Source: JBPEWY01 sp052032225 (GTDB lineage: Bacteria > Bacteroidota > Bacteroidia > Flavobacteriales > Flavobacteriaceae). From it: a stretch of 64,000 nucleotides of DNA. Positions within the stretch are counted from its first letter, which is position 1. Each line of letters begins with the position of its first letter. The position numbers and the translations under genes were made by a program. The DNA is taken from assembly GCA_052032225.1 (NCBI GenBank), contig JBPEWY010000008.1, positions 7,474 through 71,473 on the forward strand, written 5' to 3'. The notes under the pieces are model-generated. The model saw only the letters and a list, made by a program, of their open reading frames with translations. It had not been told where the DNA came from and did no database searches. Positions 1 through 7,362 of the stretch are shown here, in pieces.

Positions 1-1269
1 TCTGAGCCAATATTATCTATCACAGATACTGCCATTGTTGGCAACATGAACAAAGATGCTACGGTGTCTTTGGCTGCCGTTGGTATTGTTGGTGCATTCA
101 TCTCAATGCTAATTTGGGTTTTTGGACAAACCCGAAGTGCTATTTCGGCTATTGTTTCGCAATATCTTGGGGCAAATAAATTAGAGCAAGTAAAAAACCT
201 TCCGGCTCAAGCTATTTTTATTATAACCTCATTAAGCGTTTTAATAATACTTATTACCTATCCGTTTGCTACTACTATTTTTAAACTTTACAATGCAGAT
301 GGTTTAATACTGGACTATAGTGTTTTATATTATAAAATTAGAGTTTTTGGCTTTCCGTTTACACTATTTACAATTGCCGTTTTTGGCACTTTTAGAGGGC
401 TCCAAAACACTTTTTACCCCATGATTATAGCTATAATTGGGGCTGTTTTAAATATTATTTTAGATTTTGTTTTGGTATATGGCATAAAAGATTTTATACC
501 GGCTATGCATATTAAAGGCGCTGCTTACGCAAGTGTAATAGCTCAAATAAGTATGGCTATATTATCTGCTTATTTCTTGCTGACAAAAACCTCAATTCCG
601 TTGCGCTTTTCTTTCCCCTTTAATAAAGAAATTAAGCGTTTTATTTTTATGATTTTAAATCTTTTTGTTAGAACGGTTGCCTTAAATGTTACACTTTATT
701 TTGCAAGTGCCTTTTCTACGGCCTATGGCAAACAATACATAGCTGCATATACTATTGCTATAAATCTTTGGTTTTTTGGAGCTTTTGTAATAGACGGTTA
801 TGCAAGTGCAGGAAATATACTATCGGGCAAGCTTTACGGTGCTAAAAATTACCAAACATTAGTTGCCTTAAGTAACAAGTTAATTAAATACGGAGTTGTT
901 GTTGGGATTATTTTAGCAGTTTTAGGAGGCCTTCTCTATTATCCGTTAGGGTGGCTTTTTACAAAAGATCAAGAGGTTTTAAATACTTTTTACAGCGTGT
1001 TTTGGATTGTGCTTGGCATGCAACCGCTCTGCGCATTAGCCTTTATTTTTGATGGAATTTTTAAAGGTTTAGGGAAAATGCGCTATTTAAGAAACGTACT
1101 GTTGTTCTCTACTTTTGGTGTATTTGTTCCTGTTTTGTTTTGGTTAGATTCTTTAGAGTTAAAACTTTACGCCATTTTTATAGCATTAACTCTTTGGATT
1201 ATTGCCAGAGGGCTACCTTTAATTTTACAATTTAGACGTATTTTTATACCGCTAATTAAACCCGCATAA
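1..1269 (+). CDS. MATE family efflux transporter, 5' end outside the window
   Basis: This is an inner-membrane exporter of the multidrug and toxin extrusion type, which moves cationic or aromatic compounds out in exchange for Na+ or H+. The reading frame is open from base 1, so the gene is cut by the window edge and the ATG at 46 is an internal methionine. The first visible residues (SEPILSITDTAIVGNMN) are the characteristic end of MATE helix 1. The visible 422 residues form about eleven hydrophobic helices and end in a short basic tail. The family is usually 440-460 residues, so roughly 20-30 residues are missing. A 53-codon ORF follows 5 nt after the stop. The family call is firm. The substrate cannot be told. 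Confidence 0.93.
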   Translation, partial: SEPILSITDTAIVGNMNKDATVSLAAVGIVGAFISMLIWVFGQTRSAISAIVSQYLGANKLEQVKNLPAQAIFIITSLSVLIILITYPFATTIFKLYNADGLILDYSVLYYKIRVFGFPFTLFTIAVFGTFRGLQNTFYPMIIAIIGAVLNIILDFVLVYGIKDFIPAMHIKGAAYASVIAQISMAILSAYFLLTKTSIPLRFSFPFNKEIKRFIFMILNLFVRTVALNVTLYFASAFSTAYGKQYIAAYTIAINLWFFGAFVIDGYASAGNILSGKLYGAKNYQTLVALSNKLIKYGVVVGIILAVLGGLLYYPLGWLFTKDQEVLNTFYSVFWIVLGMQPLCALAFIFDGIFKGLGKMRYLRNVLLFSTFGVFVPVLFWLDSLELKLYAIFIALTLWIIARGLPLILQFRRIFIPLIKPA

Positions 1270-1274
1270 AAACA

Positions 1275-1436
1275 ATGTTGCTACTAATTTTGTTACAGAA
1301 CACCATAGAAGAGAAACTTAAAAACGCTCCGGATAGCAGTTACCAAATAGGTGTATTTATTGGTTCTATTTTACCTTTTGTTGTTCTTGTTGCTATTGCA
1401 TATGCAATTTATTGGTACAGAAAAAAGCAACAGTAA
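1275..1436 (+). CDS. Small single-span membrane protein, 53 aa, unknown function
   Basis: An uninterrupted 53-codon frame starts with ATG five bases after the MATE stop and ends exactly one base before the 3' end of the convergent oxygenase gene. It encodes a short amphipathic N-terminus (about 1-25), one strongly hydrophobic helix (about 26-47, rich in I, L, V, A) and a basic RKKQQ tail, which predicts N-out/C-in topology by the positive-inside rule. The tight spacing to the transporter and the good fit into the gap argue that it is real and cotranscribed. I do not recognise the family. It could be a small accessory subunit or merely a leaderless membrane peptide. No function is claimed. Confidence 0.6.
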   Translation: MLLLILLQNTIEEKLKNAPDSSYQIGVFIGSILPFVVLVAIAYAIYWYRKKQQ

Positions 1437-2087
1437 CTATCTGGTTTTAAGCCATCCTGTTATACTATAACGCTCTGATTGTTTTACTTGCTTAACCTCG
1501 TGCTCTAACAACTGGCTTTCAAAAACAACCACTCTTCCGGGTAGCGGGTGTATAGTATGCGCTGTCTCTGTCTTGTTTTCTTGAGTGTATATAACCAGTT
1601 CTCCTCCGTTTTCTTTACGCCAATAACTATCATTTAAATAACATACAAAAGAGAGCTTTCTTCTGTCGTCATTCATAAAAGTATCTAAATGACGTTTATA
1701 AAAAGTGCCTTTTGGGTAAATGGCATAATGAAACTCTTTATGAAGTATTCCCAAAAAACATGTTTTATTTAAGTAACTAATAAGTGCATTTATTTTATTA
1801 AAAAACACCTTTTCTGCTTCATTTATAGTGCGCTCATCTAACCAATAAATGTAGTCTCCTCTAATAGATGTTATTATATTCTCGTTGGTTTTATTTCCAA
1901 TAGCCGATTTTTTAAAGGCATCGTCATGATATCTCAGCAAAAGACAATTACGCAGTGTAGTTACTTCTTCTTCAGAAAAAAAGCTATCAACCACACTAAA
2001 ATGCTTAGAAAGCAAATCAGAAATAATTCTTTCGAACAACGGATTTTCATCGAAATCCAATTGATCAAAAATATTTTCTTGCTTCAT
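1437..2087 (-). CDS. 2OG-Fe(II) oxygenase superfamily protein (prolyl 4-hydroxylase-like)
   Basis: The 216-residue protein matches the double-stranded beta-helix dioxygenases that use 2-oxoglutarate, O2 and Fe(II) to hydroxylate a substrate. The iron triad is visible as H133-x-D135 in KRHLDTF and H196 in LLEHEV, and the 2-oxoglutarate-binding basic residue is R206 in SERYSITGW. The region from Y121 to the C-terminus is the catalytic core, and the first 120 residues form an alpha-helical cap. There is no signal peptide, so it is cytoplasmic. Bacterial relatives hydroxylate proline or arginine residues of proteins, but the target here is unknown. A -7 element lies 20 nt upstream of the start. 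The family is secure and the substrate is not. Confidence 0.88.
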   Translation of the reverse strand: MKQENIFDQLDFDENPLFERIISDLLSKHFSVVDSFFSEEEVTTLRNCLLLRYHDDAFKKSAIGNKTNENIITSIRGDYIYWLDERTINEAEKVFFNKINALISYLNKTCFLGILHKEFHYAIYPKGTFYKRHLDTFMNDDRRKLSFVCYLNDSYWRKENGGELVIYTQENKTETAHTIHPLPGRVVVFESQLLEHEVKQVKQSERYSITGWLKTR

Positions 2088-2104
2088 CTTCCAAAAAATA
2101 ACTT

Positions 2105-2112
2105 CAAAATTA
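2105..2112 (-). promoter_or_regulatory. Putative -7 promoter element for the 2OG-Fe(II) oxygenase
   Basis: On the minus strand the bases read TAATTTTG, an exact TAnnTTTG match placed about 20 nt before the ATG at 2087. The short leader is typical for Bacteroidota. Pattern match only; no transcript data. Confidence 0.5.
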
Positions 2113-2143
2113 CATTAAAAACTTTTTGAATTAACAAAATGAA

Positions 2144-2151
2144 TACCTTTG
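2144..2151 (+). promoter_or_regulatory. Putative -7 promoter element for queD
   Basis: TACCTTTG matches TAnnTTTG exactly and lies 19 nt upstream of the queD ATG. A TTTG at 2125-2128 could be the -33 element but the spacing is slightly short. Confidence 0.5.
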
Positions 2152-2169
2152 CAATGAATTTTTACTGCT

Positions 2170-2622
2170 ATGAGCACCATTAGAATTACAAAGCAATTCA
2201 ATTTTGAAACTGGCCATGCATTATATGGTTATGATGGTAAATGCAAAAATGTTCATGGCCATAGTTACAAATTGTGGGTTACCGTAATTGGCACTCCCAT
2301 TAATGACCCCAACCATGTAAAACATGGCATGGTAATAGACTTTAGCGATTTAAAGAAAATTGTAAAAGAAGAGATTGTAGATAAGTTTGATCACGCTACC
2401 GTTTTTAATAAAAAAACCCCACATGTAGCTTTAGCCGAAGAGTTAAGAAGTAGAGGTCATAATGTAATTTTGGCAAACTACCAGCCTACAAGCGAAAATA
2501 TGGTGATTGATTTTGCCGAAAGAATCAAGGCCAGATTACCCAAAAACATTGCATTGCATTCTTTAAAACTGCAAGAAACCGAAACTTCTTTTGCAGAATG
2601 GCACGCTTCAGATAATTTGTAA
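2170..2622 (+). CDS. queD: 6-carboxytetrahydropterin synthase (QueD/PTPS family)
   Basis: QueD converts 7,8-dihydroneopterin triphosphate to 6-carboxy-5,6,7,8-tetrahydropterin in queuosine (7-deazaguanine) biosynthesis, in the cytoplasm. The zinc-binding histidines are H16 (FETGHAL) and the pair H29/H31 in NVHGHSY. The catalytic cysteine is C25, four residues before H29, and the Asp-His pair is in KFDHATVF (D74/H75). The pterin-anchoring glutamate lies in PTSENM (E109). At 150 residues it is slightly longer than E. coli QueD (about 120) because of insertions around residues 40-55 and 85-100, as is common in Bacteroidota. It is followed after 38 nt by lpxH in the same direction. No other queuosine gene is nearby. 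Confidence 0.93.
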   Translation: MSTIRITKQFNFETGHALYGYDGKCKNVHGHSYKLWVTVIGTPINDPNHVKHGMVIDFSDLKKIVKEEIVDKFDHATVFNKKTPHVALAEELRSRGHNVILANYQPTSENMVIDFAERIKARLPKNIALHSLKLQETETSFAEWHASDNL

Positions 2623-2660
2623 AATAGCTGTTAGCTTTTAAATTCGTAGTATATTTACGC

Positions 2661-3416
2661 ATGCAAATACCCAAAGGTAAAAACATATATTTTGCTTCAG
2701 ACAACCATTTGGGAGCTCCCACAGCTAAAGATAGTTTTCCCAGAGAGCAAAAGTTTGTAAGGTGGCTTGACACCGTTAAAAAAGATGCTGCCGCCATTTT
2801 TTTGCTGGGTGATTTATTTGATTTTTGGTTTGAATATAAAACTGTTGTGCCAAAAGGATTTACCAGAACCTTAGGAAAACTGGCAGAAATTACAGATTCA
2901 GGTATTCCGGTGTATTATTTTGTAGGAAATCATGATTTGTGGATGCACGGTTATTTTGAAGAAGAGCTTAACATTCCTGTTTACCATAACCCTAAAGAAT
3001 TTACCTTTAACAACAAAACCTTTTTTATTGGTCATGGAGACGGTTTAGGGCCGGGCGATAAAGGGTTTAAACGCATGAAAAAAGTGTTTACAAATCCTGT
3101 GGCAAAGTGGTTGTTTAAGTGGTTACACCCCGATTTAGGCGTTAGGTTTGCACAATACTTATCGGTTAAAAACAAGCTGATTTCGGGTGATGAAGATGTT
3201 AAATTTTTAGGCGAAGAAAATGAGTGGCTTGTTCAATATTGCAAACGCAAATTAACCGAAAAACACCGAGATTATTTTGTGTTCGGACATCGGCATTTGC
3301 CTTTAGAGATTACTCTAGCTGAGTCTTCAAAATACATTAATTTAGGAGATTGGATTTCGCACTATACTTATGCCGTTTTTGATGGCGAACAAATGCACTT
3401 AAAAACGTTTAAATAG
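2661..3416 (+). CDS. lpxH: UDP-2,3-diacylglucosamine diphosphatase
   Basis: LpxH hydrolyses UDP-2,3-diacylglucosamine to lipid X and UMP, step four of lipid A synthesis, at the inner face of the cytoplasmic membrane. The calcineurin-like metallophosphatase signature is complete: D14/H16 in FASDNHLG, D51 in LLGDLFDFW, GNHD at 89-92, HGDG at 125-128 and GHRH at 209-212. The 251-residue length fits the family. Helical cap segments lie at about 135-195, where the acyl chains bind. It sits 38 nt after queD and may be read from the same promoter. A YfbR- or other phosphoesterase role is possible in principle, but the DFWFEY segment favours LpxH. Confidence 0.92.
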   Translation: MQIPKGKNIYFASDNHLGAPTAKDSFPREQKFVRWLDTVKKDAAAIFLLGDLFDFWFEYKTVVPKGFTRTLGKLAEITDSGIPVYYFVGNHDLWMHGYFEEELNIPVYHNPKEFTFNNKTFFIGHGDGLGPGDKGFKRMKKVFTNPVAKWLFKWLHPDLGVRFAQYLSVKNKLISGDEDVKFLGEENEWLVQYCKRKLTEKHRDYFVFGHRHLPLEITLAESSKYINLGDWISHYTYAVFDGEQMHLKTFK

Positions 3417-3422
3417 GCTGTG

Positions 3423-4682
3423 CTACTGTGTCTGTTCTATATCTTTAGTTAAATCTAACTTTCTAAAAGAAGGCGAAGCTATTCCTGTAACAATAACCGT
3501 AAGCAGTGTCATGCTTCCGCCAAAAACAACTGCCGTTACAGTTCCCATAAGCTTTGCTGTGAGTCCGCTTTCAAAAGCTCCTAACTCATTAGATGACCCA
3601 ACAAAAATAGAGTTTACAGAAGCTACTCTTCCTCTCATTTCGTCCGGGGTTTTTAGTTGTAAAATGGTTTGTCTGATAACCATAGAGACCCCATCTGTAA
3701 CTCCGCTAAAAAAGAGTGCTACTAAAGAAATCCAAAAAACAGTAGAAAGTCCGAATGCTATAATAGACAGCCCAAAACCAAACACAGCCGCTAATAATTT
3801 CATTCCGGCATTTTTACTTAAAGGTACATAGGCAGATATTAGCATGGTAATAAATGCTCCAACGGCAGGTGCTGCACGGAGTATTCCAAACCCTTGCGAG
3901 CCTACTTGTAAAATGTCTTGCGCATAAATAGGAAGTAATGCTACTGCTCCGCCAAACAAAACGGCAACCATATCTAACGTTAGCGCACCAAAAATTGCCT
4001 TGTTTTTAAACACAAATCTTACTCCTTCTTTTAAACTTTGTAAAACAGGTTCTCCTATTTTAGGATTTAATACCGGTTTTTTAGGGATAAACAGTAGCGT
4101 AACTAAAGCAAGTAAAGAAAATCCGAAAATTAAACACATAGACCAGTGTACGCCAATCCAGTTAATAGAAAAACCGGCTAAAGCCGGGCCTAAAACAACT
4201 GCCATTTGCCATACAGAGCTGCTCCAGGTTGCCGCATTTGCATATATTTTTTTAGGAACAATTAATGCAAGTAATGAGAAAATAGTAGGGCCTAAAAAAG
4301 CTCTAACTATCCCTCCTAAAAATACTAATGCATAAATACCGTAAAGAGTTGCTTTTGAAGTGAGTTTTTGGGTTATTAATGGCCAGGTTAGTAAAAAAAG
4401 ACCGAGACTGATAACCGAAAACCCTATGATACATTTAATAAGCAGGCTCCTTTTTTCACTTTGATCTACAATATGCCCCGCATATAGCGCCATTCCGATG
4501 GCAGGTATAACTTCCATTAGCCCAATAATCCCGAGAGAGAGCGGATCTTTAGTTAAGCTATAAACCTCCCACTCTATAACTATAAACTGCATTGACCACG
4601 CAAACACTAAGGCAAACCTTACCAGCAAAAAAAGGTTAAACTCTTTATATCGTAATGCAGCGTAGGGGTCTATAGTTTTCAT
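3423..4682 (-). CDS. MFS transporter (EntS-like, MFS_3 type)
   Basis: This 419-residue integral membrane protein has about twelve hydrophobic segments and an N-terminus beginning ALRYKEFNLFLLVRF, which is typical of the MFS_3 family that includes the enterobactin exporter EntS and many uncharacterised exporters. A loop with basic residues between helices 2 and 3 (HIVDQSEKRS) corresponds to the conserved MFS motif A, and a second copy is seen near residue 345 (RGRVASVNSIF). The central cytoplasmic loop is around residues 200-215. It lies alone on the minus strand, convergent with lpxH with only 6 nt between stop codons. The substrate is unknown, and no siderophore genes are adjacent. Confidence 0.88.
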   Translation of the reverse strand: MKTIDPYAALRYKEFNLFLLVRFALVFAWSMQFIVIEWEVYSLTKDPLSLGIIGLMEVIPAIGMALYAGHIVDQSEKRSLLIKCIIGFSVISLGLFLLTWPLITQKLTSKATLYGIYALVFLGGIVRAFLGPTIFSLLALIVPKKIYANAATWSSSVWQMAVVLGPALAGFSINWIGVHWSMCLIFGFSLLALVTLLFIPKKPVLNPKIGEPVLQSLKEGVRFVFKNKAIFGALTLDMVAVLFGGAVALLPIYAQDILQVGSQGFGILRAAPAVGAFITMLISAYVPLSKNAGMKLLAAVFGFGLSIIAFGLSTVFWISLVALFFSGVTDGVSMVIRQTILQLKTPDEMRGRVASVNSIFVGSSNELGAFESGLTAKLMGTVTAVVFGGSMTLLTVIVTGIASPSFRKLDLTKDIEQTQ

Positions 4683-4755
4683 ATAAGCAATTAAGCACCG
4701 TACTTAACTAAACACCAGGCAAATATCGTGAGTTATTACAGCTAAACAAAACGTT

Positions 4756-6453
4756 TTACATGATGTCTTTAAGTTTTAGCTGCGCAGATACTTTTCCGTT
4801 CCACTCGTTTTCATCTAATGAATACACGGCAGAAAACAGGTTGTTGTTTTTAAGTATGTTTATTTTATGAGCCAAATTAAATCCTATTCCGTCTATCTCT
4901 ATATTTTGATTAAGTTGAGTTATTTTGCATTTTAGGTGTTCATTTTCTTTGCCAACCGGTCTTGCGTAGCCGGTATCTTTTAGGTTTCTTGACAAAAAAA
5001 CCGGTGCATAATTTCCGGGGCCAAATGGTGCAAATTGCTTTAATATTCTGTGTGTTTTTGGTGTTAGTTCAGACAAATTAACCTCTGCGTCAACTTTAAT
5101 TTCGGGAGTTAAAAGTTTCGGATCTATGGTTTGTTTAACTACAGATTCGAATTTTTCTTTAAAGATTTCAAAGTTTTCTTCAAGCAGTGTTAATCCTGCA
5201 GCAAAATCATGGCCGCCAAATTGCTCAATACAGTCTGAACATGCTTCTAAGGCCTCATAAACATTAAATCCGGCAACAGACCGAGCCGAAGCTGTTAGCT
5301 TACCGTTGCTTTTAGTAAATACTACTGTTGGCCTGTAATATGTTTCAGTGAGTTTAGAGGCTACAATACCTATAACCCCCTTATGCCATGAAGGATTATA
5401 TACTACAGTTGAAAATTTGTCTTCCTCTTTATTTTCTTTAATTTGTTTGAGTGCTTCTTTGGTAATTTCTTGATCTAGCCCTTTTCTCTCTGTGTTATAT
5501 TTTTCTATTTCATCTGCATATTGCTTAGCTTTTTCGTTGTTCTCTGCAGTTAATAATTGTACTGCATATTCACCGTGTTTTATTCTTCCGGCTGCATTAA
5601 TTCGGGGGGCTATTATAAATACTACATCGCTTACATTAAACTTCTTCTTTTTTCTTAATTGTTTATTAATAATTGCCGCTATTCCGGGTCTGGGGTTTGT
5701 ATTTATTTGCTTTAACCCATAAAACATTAGCACTCTGTTTTCTCCTGTAATAGGAACAATATCTGCTCCAATAGCAGTTGCTACTAAATCTAAATACCCC
5801 TCCAGTTCTTTAAAGCTTTGGTTGCGTACATTGGCTAAAGCTTCAACTAATTTAAAACCAACTCCGCAACCGCAAAGTTCTTTATACGGGTAGTTACAAT
5901 CTTCGCGTTTGGGGTCTAAAACTGCTACTGCACCAGGAAGTTCTTTACCGGGTTTGTGGTGATCACAAATAATAAAATCTATGCCTTTTTGTTTTGCGTA
6001 TGCTACTTTTTCTAATGCTTTTACACCACAGTCTAAAGCAATTATTAATGAAAAATTATTGTCTGCAGCAAAATCAATTCCTTTAAATGAAACACCATAT
6101 CCTTCATCATACCTATCAGGAATATACGTTGCAACATTGCCGTAAAACGAACGTAAATAAGAAGACATTAACGCAACTGCTGTAGTGCCATCTACATCAT
6201 AATCACCATAAACCAATATGTTCTCCTGGTTTTTAATGGCTTGTAAAATACGCTCTACAGCAACATCCATATCTTTCATTAAAAAAGGATCGTGAAGCTC
6301 ATCTAATGAAGGCCTGAAGAATGTTTTTGCATCATTAAAAGTTGTAATCCCTCTTTGCAAAAGCAATGTTGCTATAAGTGGACTAACTTGAAGTTCTTTT
6401 GCTAGTGTTGCTATTTTCTCTGATTCGGGTTTGGGCTTAATTGTCCAACGCAT
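4756..6453 (-). CDS. recJ: Single-stranded-DNA-specific 5'-3' exonuclease RecJ
   Basis: RecJ degrades single-stranded DNA 5' to 3' in RecF-pathway recombination, mismatch repair and base-excision repair. The DHH phosphoesterase motifs are present: motif I GDYDVDG at 83-89, the aspartate of motif II at D141 (ALDCG), and motif III DHH at 164-166. The DHHA1 region follows, with the FGGHDFAAG glycine/histidine motif near residue 410. The C-terminal OB-like domain covers about 455-565. The length of 565 residues is normal for RecJ. A -7 element lies about 27 nt upstream of the start. The DeoR-type regulator gene ends 50 nt upstream in the same direction, so recJ could also be reached by read-through. 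Confidence 0.96.
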   Translation of the reverse strand: MRWTIKPKPESEKIATLAKELQVSPLIATLLLQRGITTFNDAKTFFRPSLDELHDPFLMKDMDVAVERILQAIKNQENILVYGDYDVDGTTAVALMSSYLRSFYGNVATYIPDRYDEGYGVSFKGIDFAADNNFSLIIALDCGVKALEKVAYAKQKGIDFIICDHHKPGKELPGAVAVLDPKREDCNYPYKELCGCGVGFKLVEALANVRNQSFKELEGYLDLVATAIGADIVPITGENRVLMFYGLKQINTNPRPGIAAIINKQLRKKKKFNVSDVVFIIAPRINAAGRIKHGEYAVQLLTAENNEKAKQYADEIEKYNTERKGLDQEITKEALKQIKENKEEDKFSTVVYNPSWHKGVIGIVASKLTETYYRPTVVFTKSNGKLTASARSVAGFNVYEALEACSDCIEQFGGHDFAAGLTLLEENFEIFKEKFESVVKQTIDPKLLTPEIKVDAEVNLSELTPKTHRILKQFAPFGPGNYAPVFLSRNLKDTGYARPVGKENEHLKCKITQLNQNIEIDGIGFNLAHKINILKNNNLFSAVYSLDENEWNGKVSAQLKLKDIM

Positions 6454-6479
6454 AGTAGTAAAAGTAGTAAAGGTGTACC

Positions 6480-6487
6480 CAAAAATA
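6480..6487 (-). promoter_or_regulatory. Putative -7 promoter element for recJ
   Basis: The minus strand reads TATTTTTG, an exact TAnnTTTG match, 27 nt upstream of the recJ ATG. Pattern match only. Confidence 0.45.
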
Positions 6488-6503
6488 CAAGTTTAGGGGA
6501 AAG

Positions 6504-7253
6504 CTACATAACATTTATCCCTGCTTCTTTAAAAGAAGAAAAAAGTGATTCGTTTGGAGAATGATCGGTAATTATTGTGTCAATTTTATTTACAGGAACT
6601 ACCACATAGCTTTTATCTTGCATTAGTTTTGTGCTTGTGCATAATGCAACCACATAATCTGATGCTTCTATCATGCTTTTTTTAATATGGGCCACTTCCC
6701 AGTCAGGTTCAGTCATTCCTCTCTCTAAATTAAGTCCGCTTACACCCATAAAACAAATATCTGCCCTAACTTTAGTAATTGCATTAACCACATCTATTCC
6801 AACCGTAACTTGCGCTGTTTTATTGAGTTTCCCGCCTATAAAAACAACTTCTATTGTGGGATGATGTGTTAGCTCTAAGGCTATTGGAAGACTATACGTA
6901 AAAACAGTAGCTTTTATATGCGACGGAATAATTTTAGCAAGGGCTAAATTGGTTGTGCTTCCGCTCATTAAAATTACCTGATCATCATGAATTAAATCAA
7001 CTGCTTTTTTAGCAATCGTGTTTTTCTTGTCAATATCTGCAACTTTACGCTCTTCGTAAGTTTTAACTTTATTATCTAACGCTAAAGCCCCCCCGTGTAC
7101 TTTAAACAGAAGATTTTTAGCCTCAAGCTCTTTTAAATCACGACGTATAGTATCTTCAGAAACAGAAAGTTCTTCGCTCAATTGAGTTGATAAAACTTTA
7201 CGGTTTCTTCTTAGCTTATCTAATATAAATTGATGTCTTTCGGGTTTTAGCAC
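6504..7253 (-). CDS. DeoR/GlpR family transcriptional regulator
   Basis: This cytoplasmic repressor-type protein has an N-terminal DeoR helix-turn-helix (about residues 3-55, with the recognition segment SEDTIRRDLKEL) and a C-terminal DeoRC effector domain related to sugar-phosphate isomerases (about 70-230). The effector site has the usual motifs MSGSTTNLAL and CFMGVSGL. I chose the GTG at 7253: from there the protein begins MLKPERHQFIL, the canonical DeoR N-terminus, and the leader from the predicted -7 box is about 24 nt. The longer frame would begin with TTG at 7271, almost on top of the promoter. The gene is divergent from susC/susD with 10-bp repeats between them, so it probably controls both that pair and itself. 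The effector is likely a phosphorylated metabolite but is not identifiable. Confidence 0.88.
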   Translation of the reverse strand: MLKPERHQFILDKLRRNRKVLSTQLSEELSVSEDTIRRDLKELEAKNLLFKVHGGALALDNKVKTYEERKVADIDKKNTIAKKAVDLIHDDQVILMSGSTTNLALAKIIPSHIKATVFTYSLPIALELTHHPTIEVVFIGGKLNKTAQVTVGIDVVNAITKVRADICFMGVSGLNLERGMTEPDWEVAHIKKSMIEASDYVVALCTSTKLMQDKSYVVVPVNKIDTIITDHSPNESLFSSFKEAGINVM

Positions 7254-7270
7254 AGCGATTCTTTTTATCA

Positions 7271-7310
7271 AAAATGCAAAAACAAAAATAAAAACGCAAA
7301 AAAACGCAAA
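7271..7310. promoter_or_regulatory. Candidate operator: three related 10-bp direct elements between deoR and susC
   Basis: AAAACGCAAA occurs twice in tandem (7291-7300 and 7301-7310), and a one-mismatch copy, AAAATGCAAA, occupies 7271-7280, exactly two 10-bp steps earlier. One-helical-turn spacing of direct elements is how several DeoR-family repressors bind. The array overlaps the predicted deoR -7 box and sits at the -30 region of susC, so occupancy would affect both directions. The inference rests on sequence pattern and position only. Confidence 0.45.
7283..7290 (-). promoter_or_regulatory. Putative -7 promoter element for the DeoR regulator
   Basis: The minus strand reads TATTTTTG, an exact TAnnTTTG match, about 30 nt upstream of the preferred GTG start and embedded in the repeat array. 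This placement supports autoregulation. Confidence 0.45.
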
Positions 7311-7327
7311 AAATAATATGGATTTCT

Positions 7328-7335
7328 TACCTTTA
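7328..7335 (+). promoter_or_regulatory. Putative -7 promoter element for susC/susD
   Basis: TACCTTTA matches TAnnTTTG at seven of eight positions and lies 27 nt before the susC ATG. The 10-bp repeats occupy the region where the -33 contact would be. Confidence 0.35.
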
Positions 7336-7362
7336 GTCTTATTTTACTAAATAACTAACAAC

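Noticed and set aside
46..1269. ATG at 46 as the start of the MATE gene
   Set aside because: The frame stays open to base 1 and the upstream codons encode family-typical residues, so the gene is truncated by the window edge.
7254..7271. TTG at 7271 as the DeoR start
   Set aside because: It adds six residues foreign to the family and would place the start almost on the promoter. The GTG at 7253 gives the canonical N-terminus.
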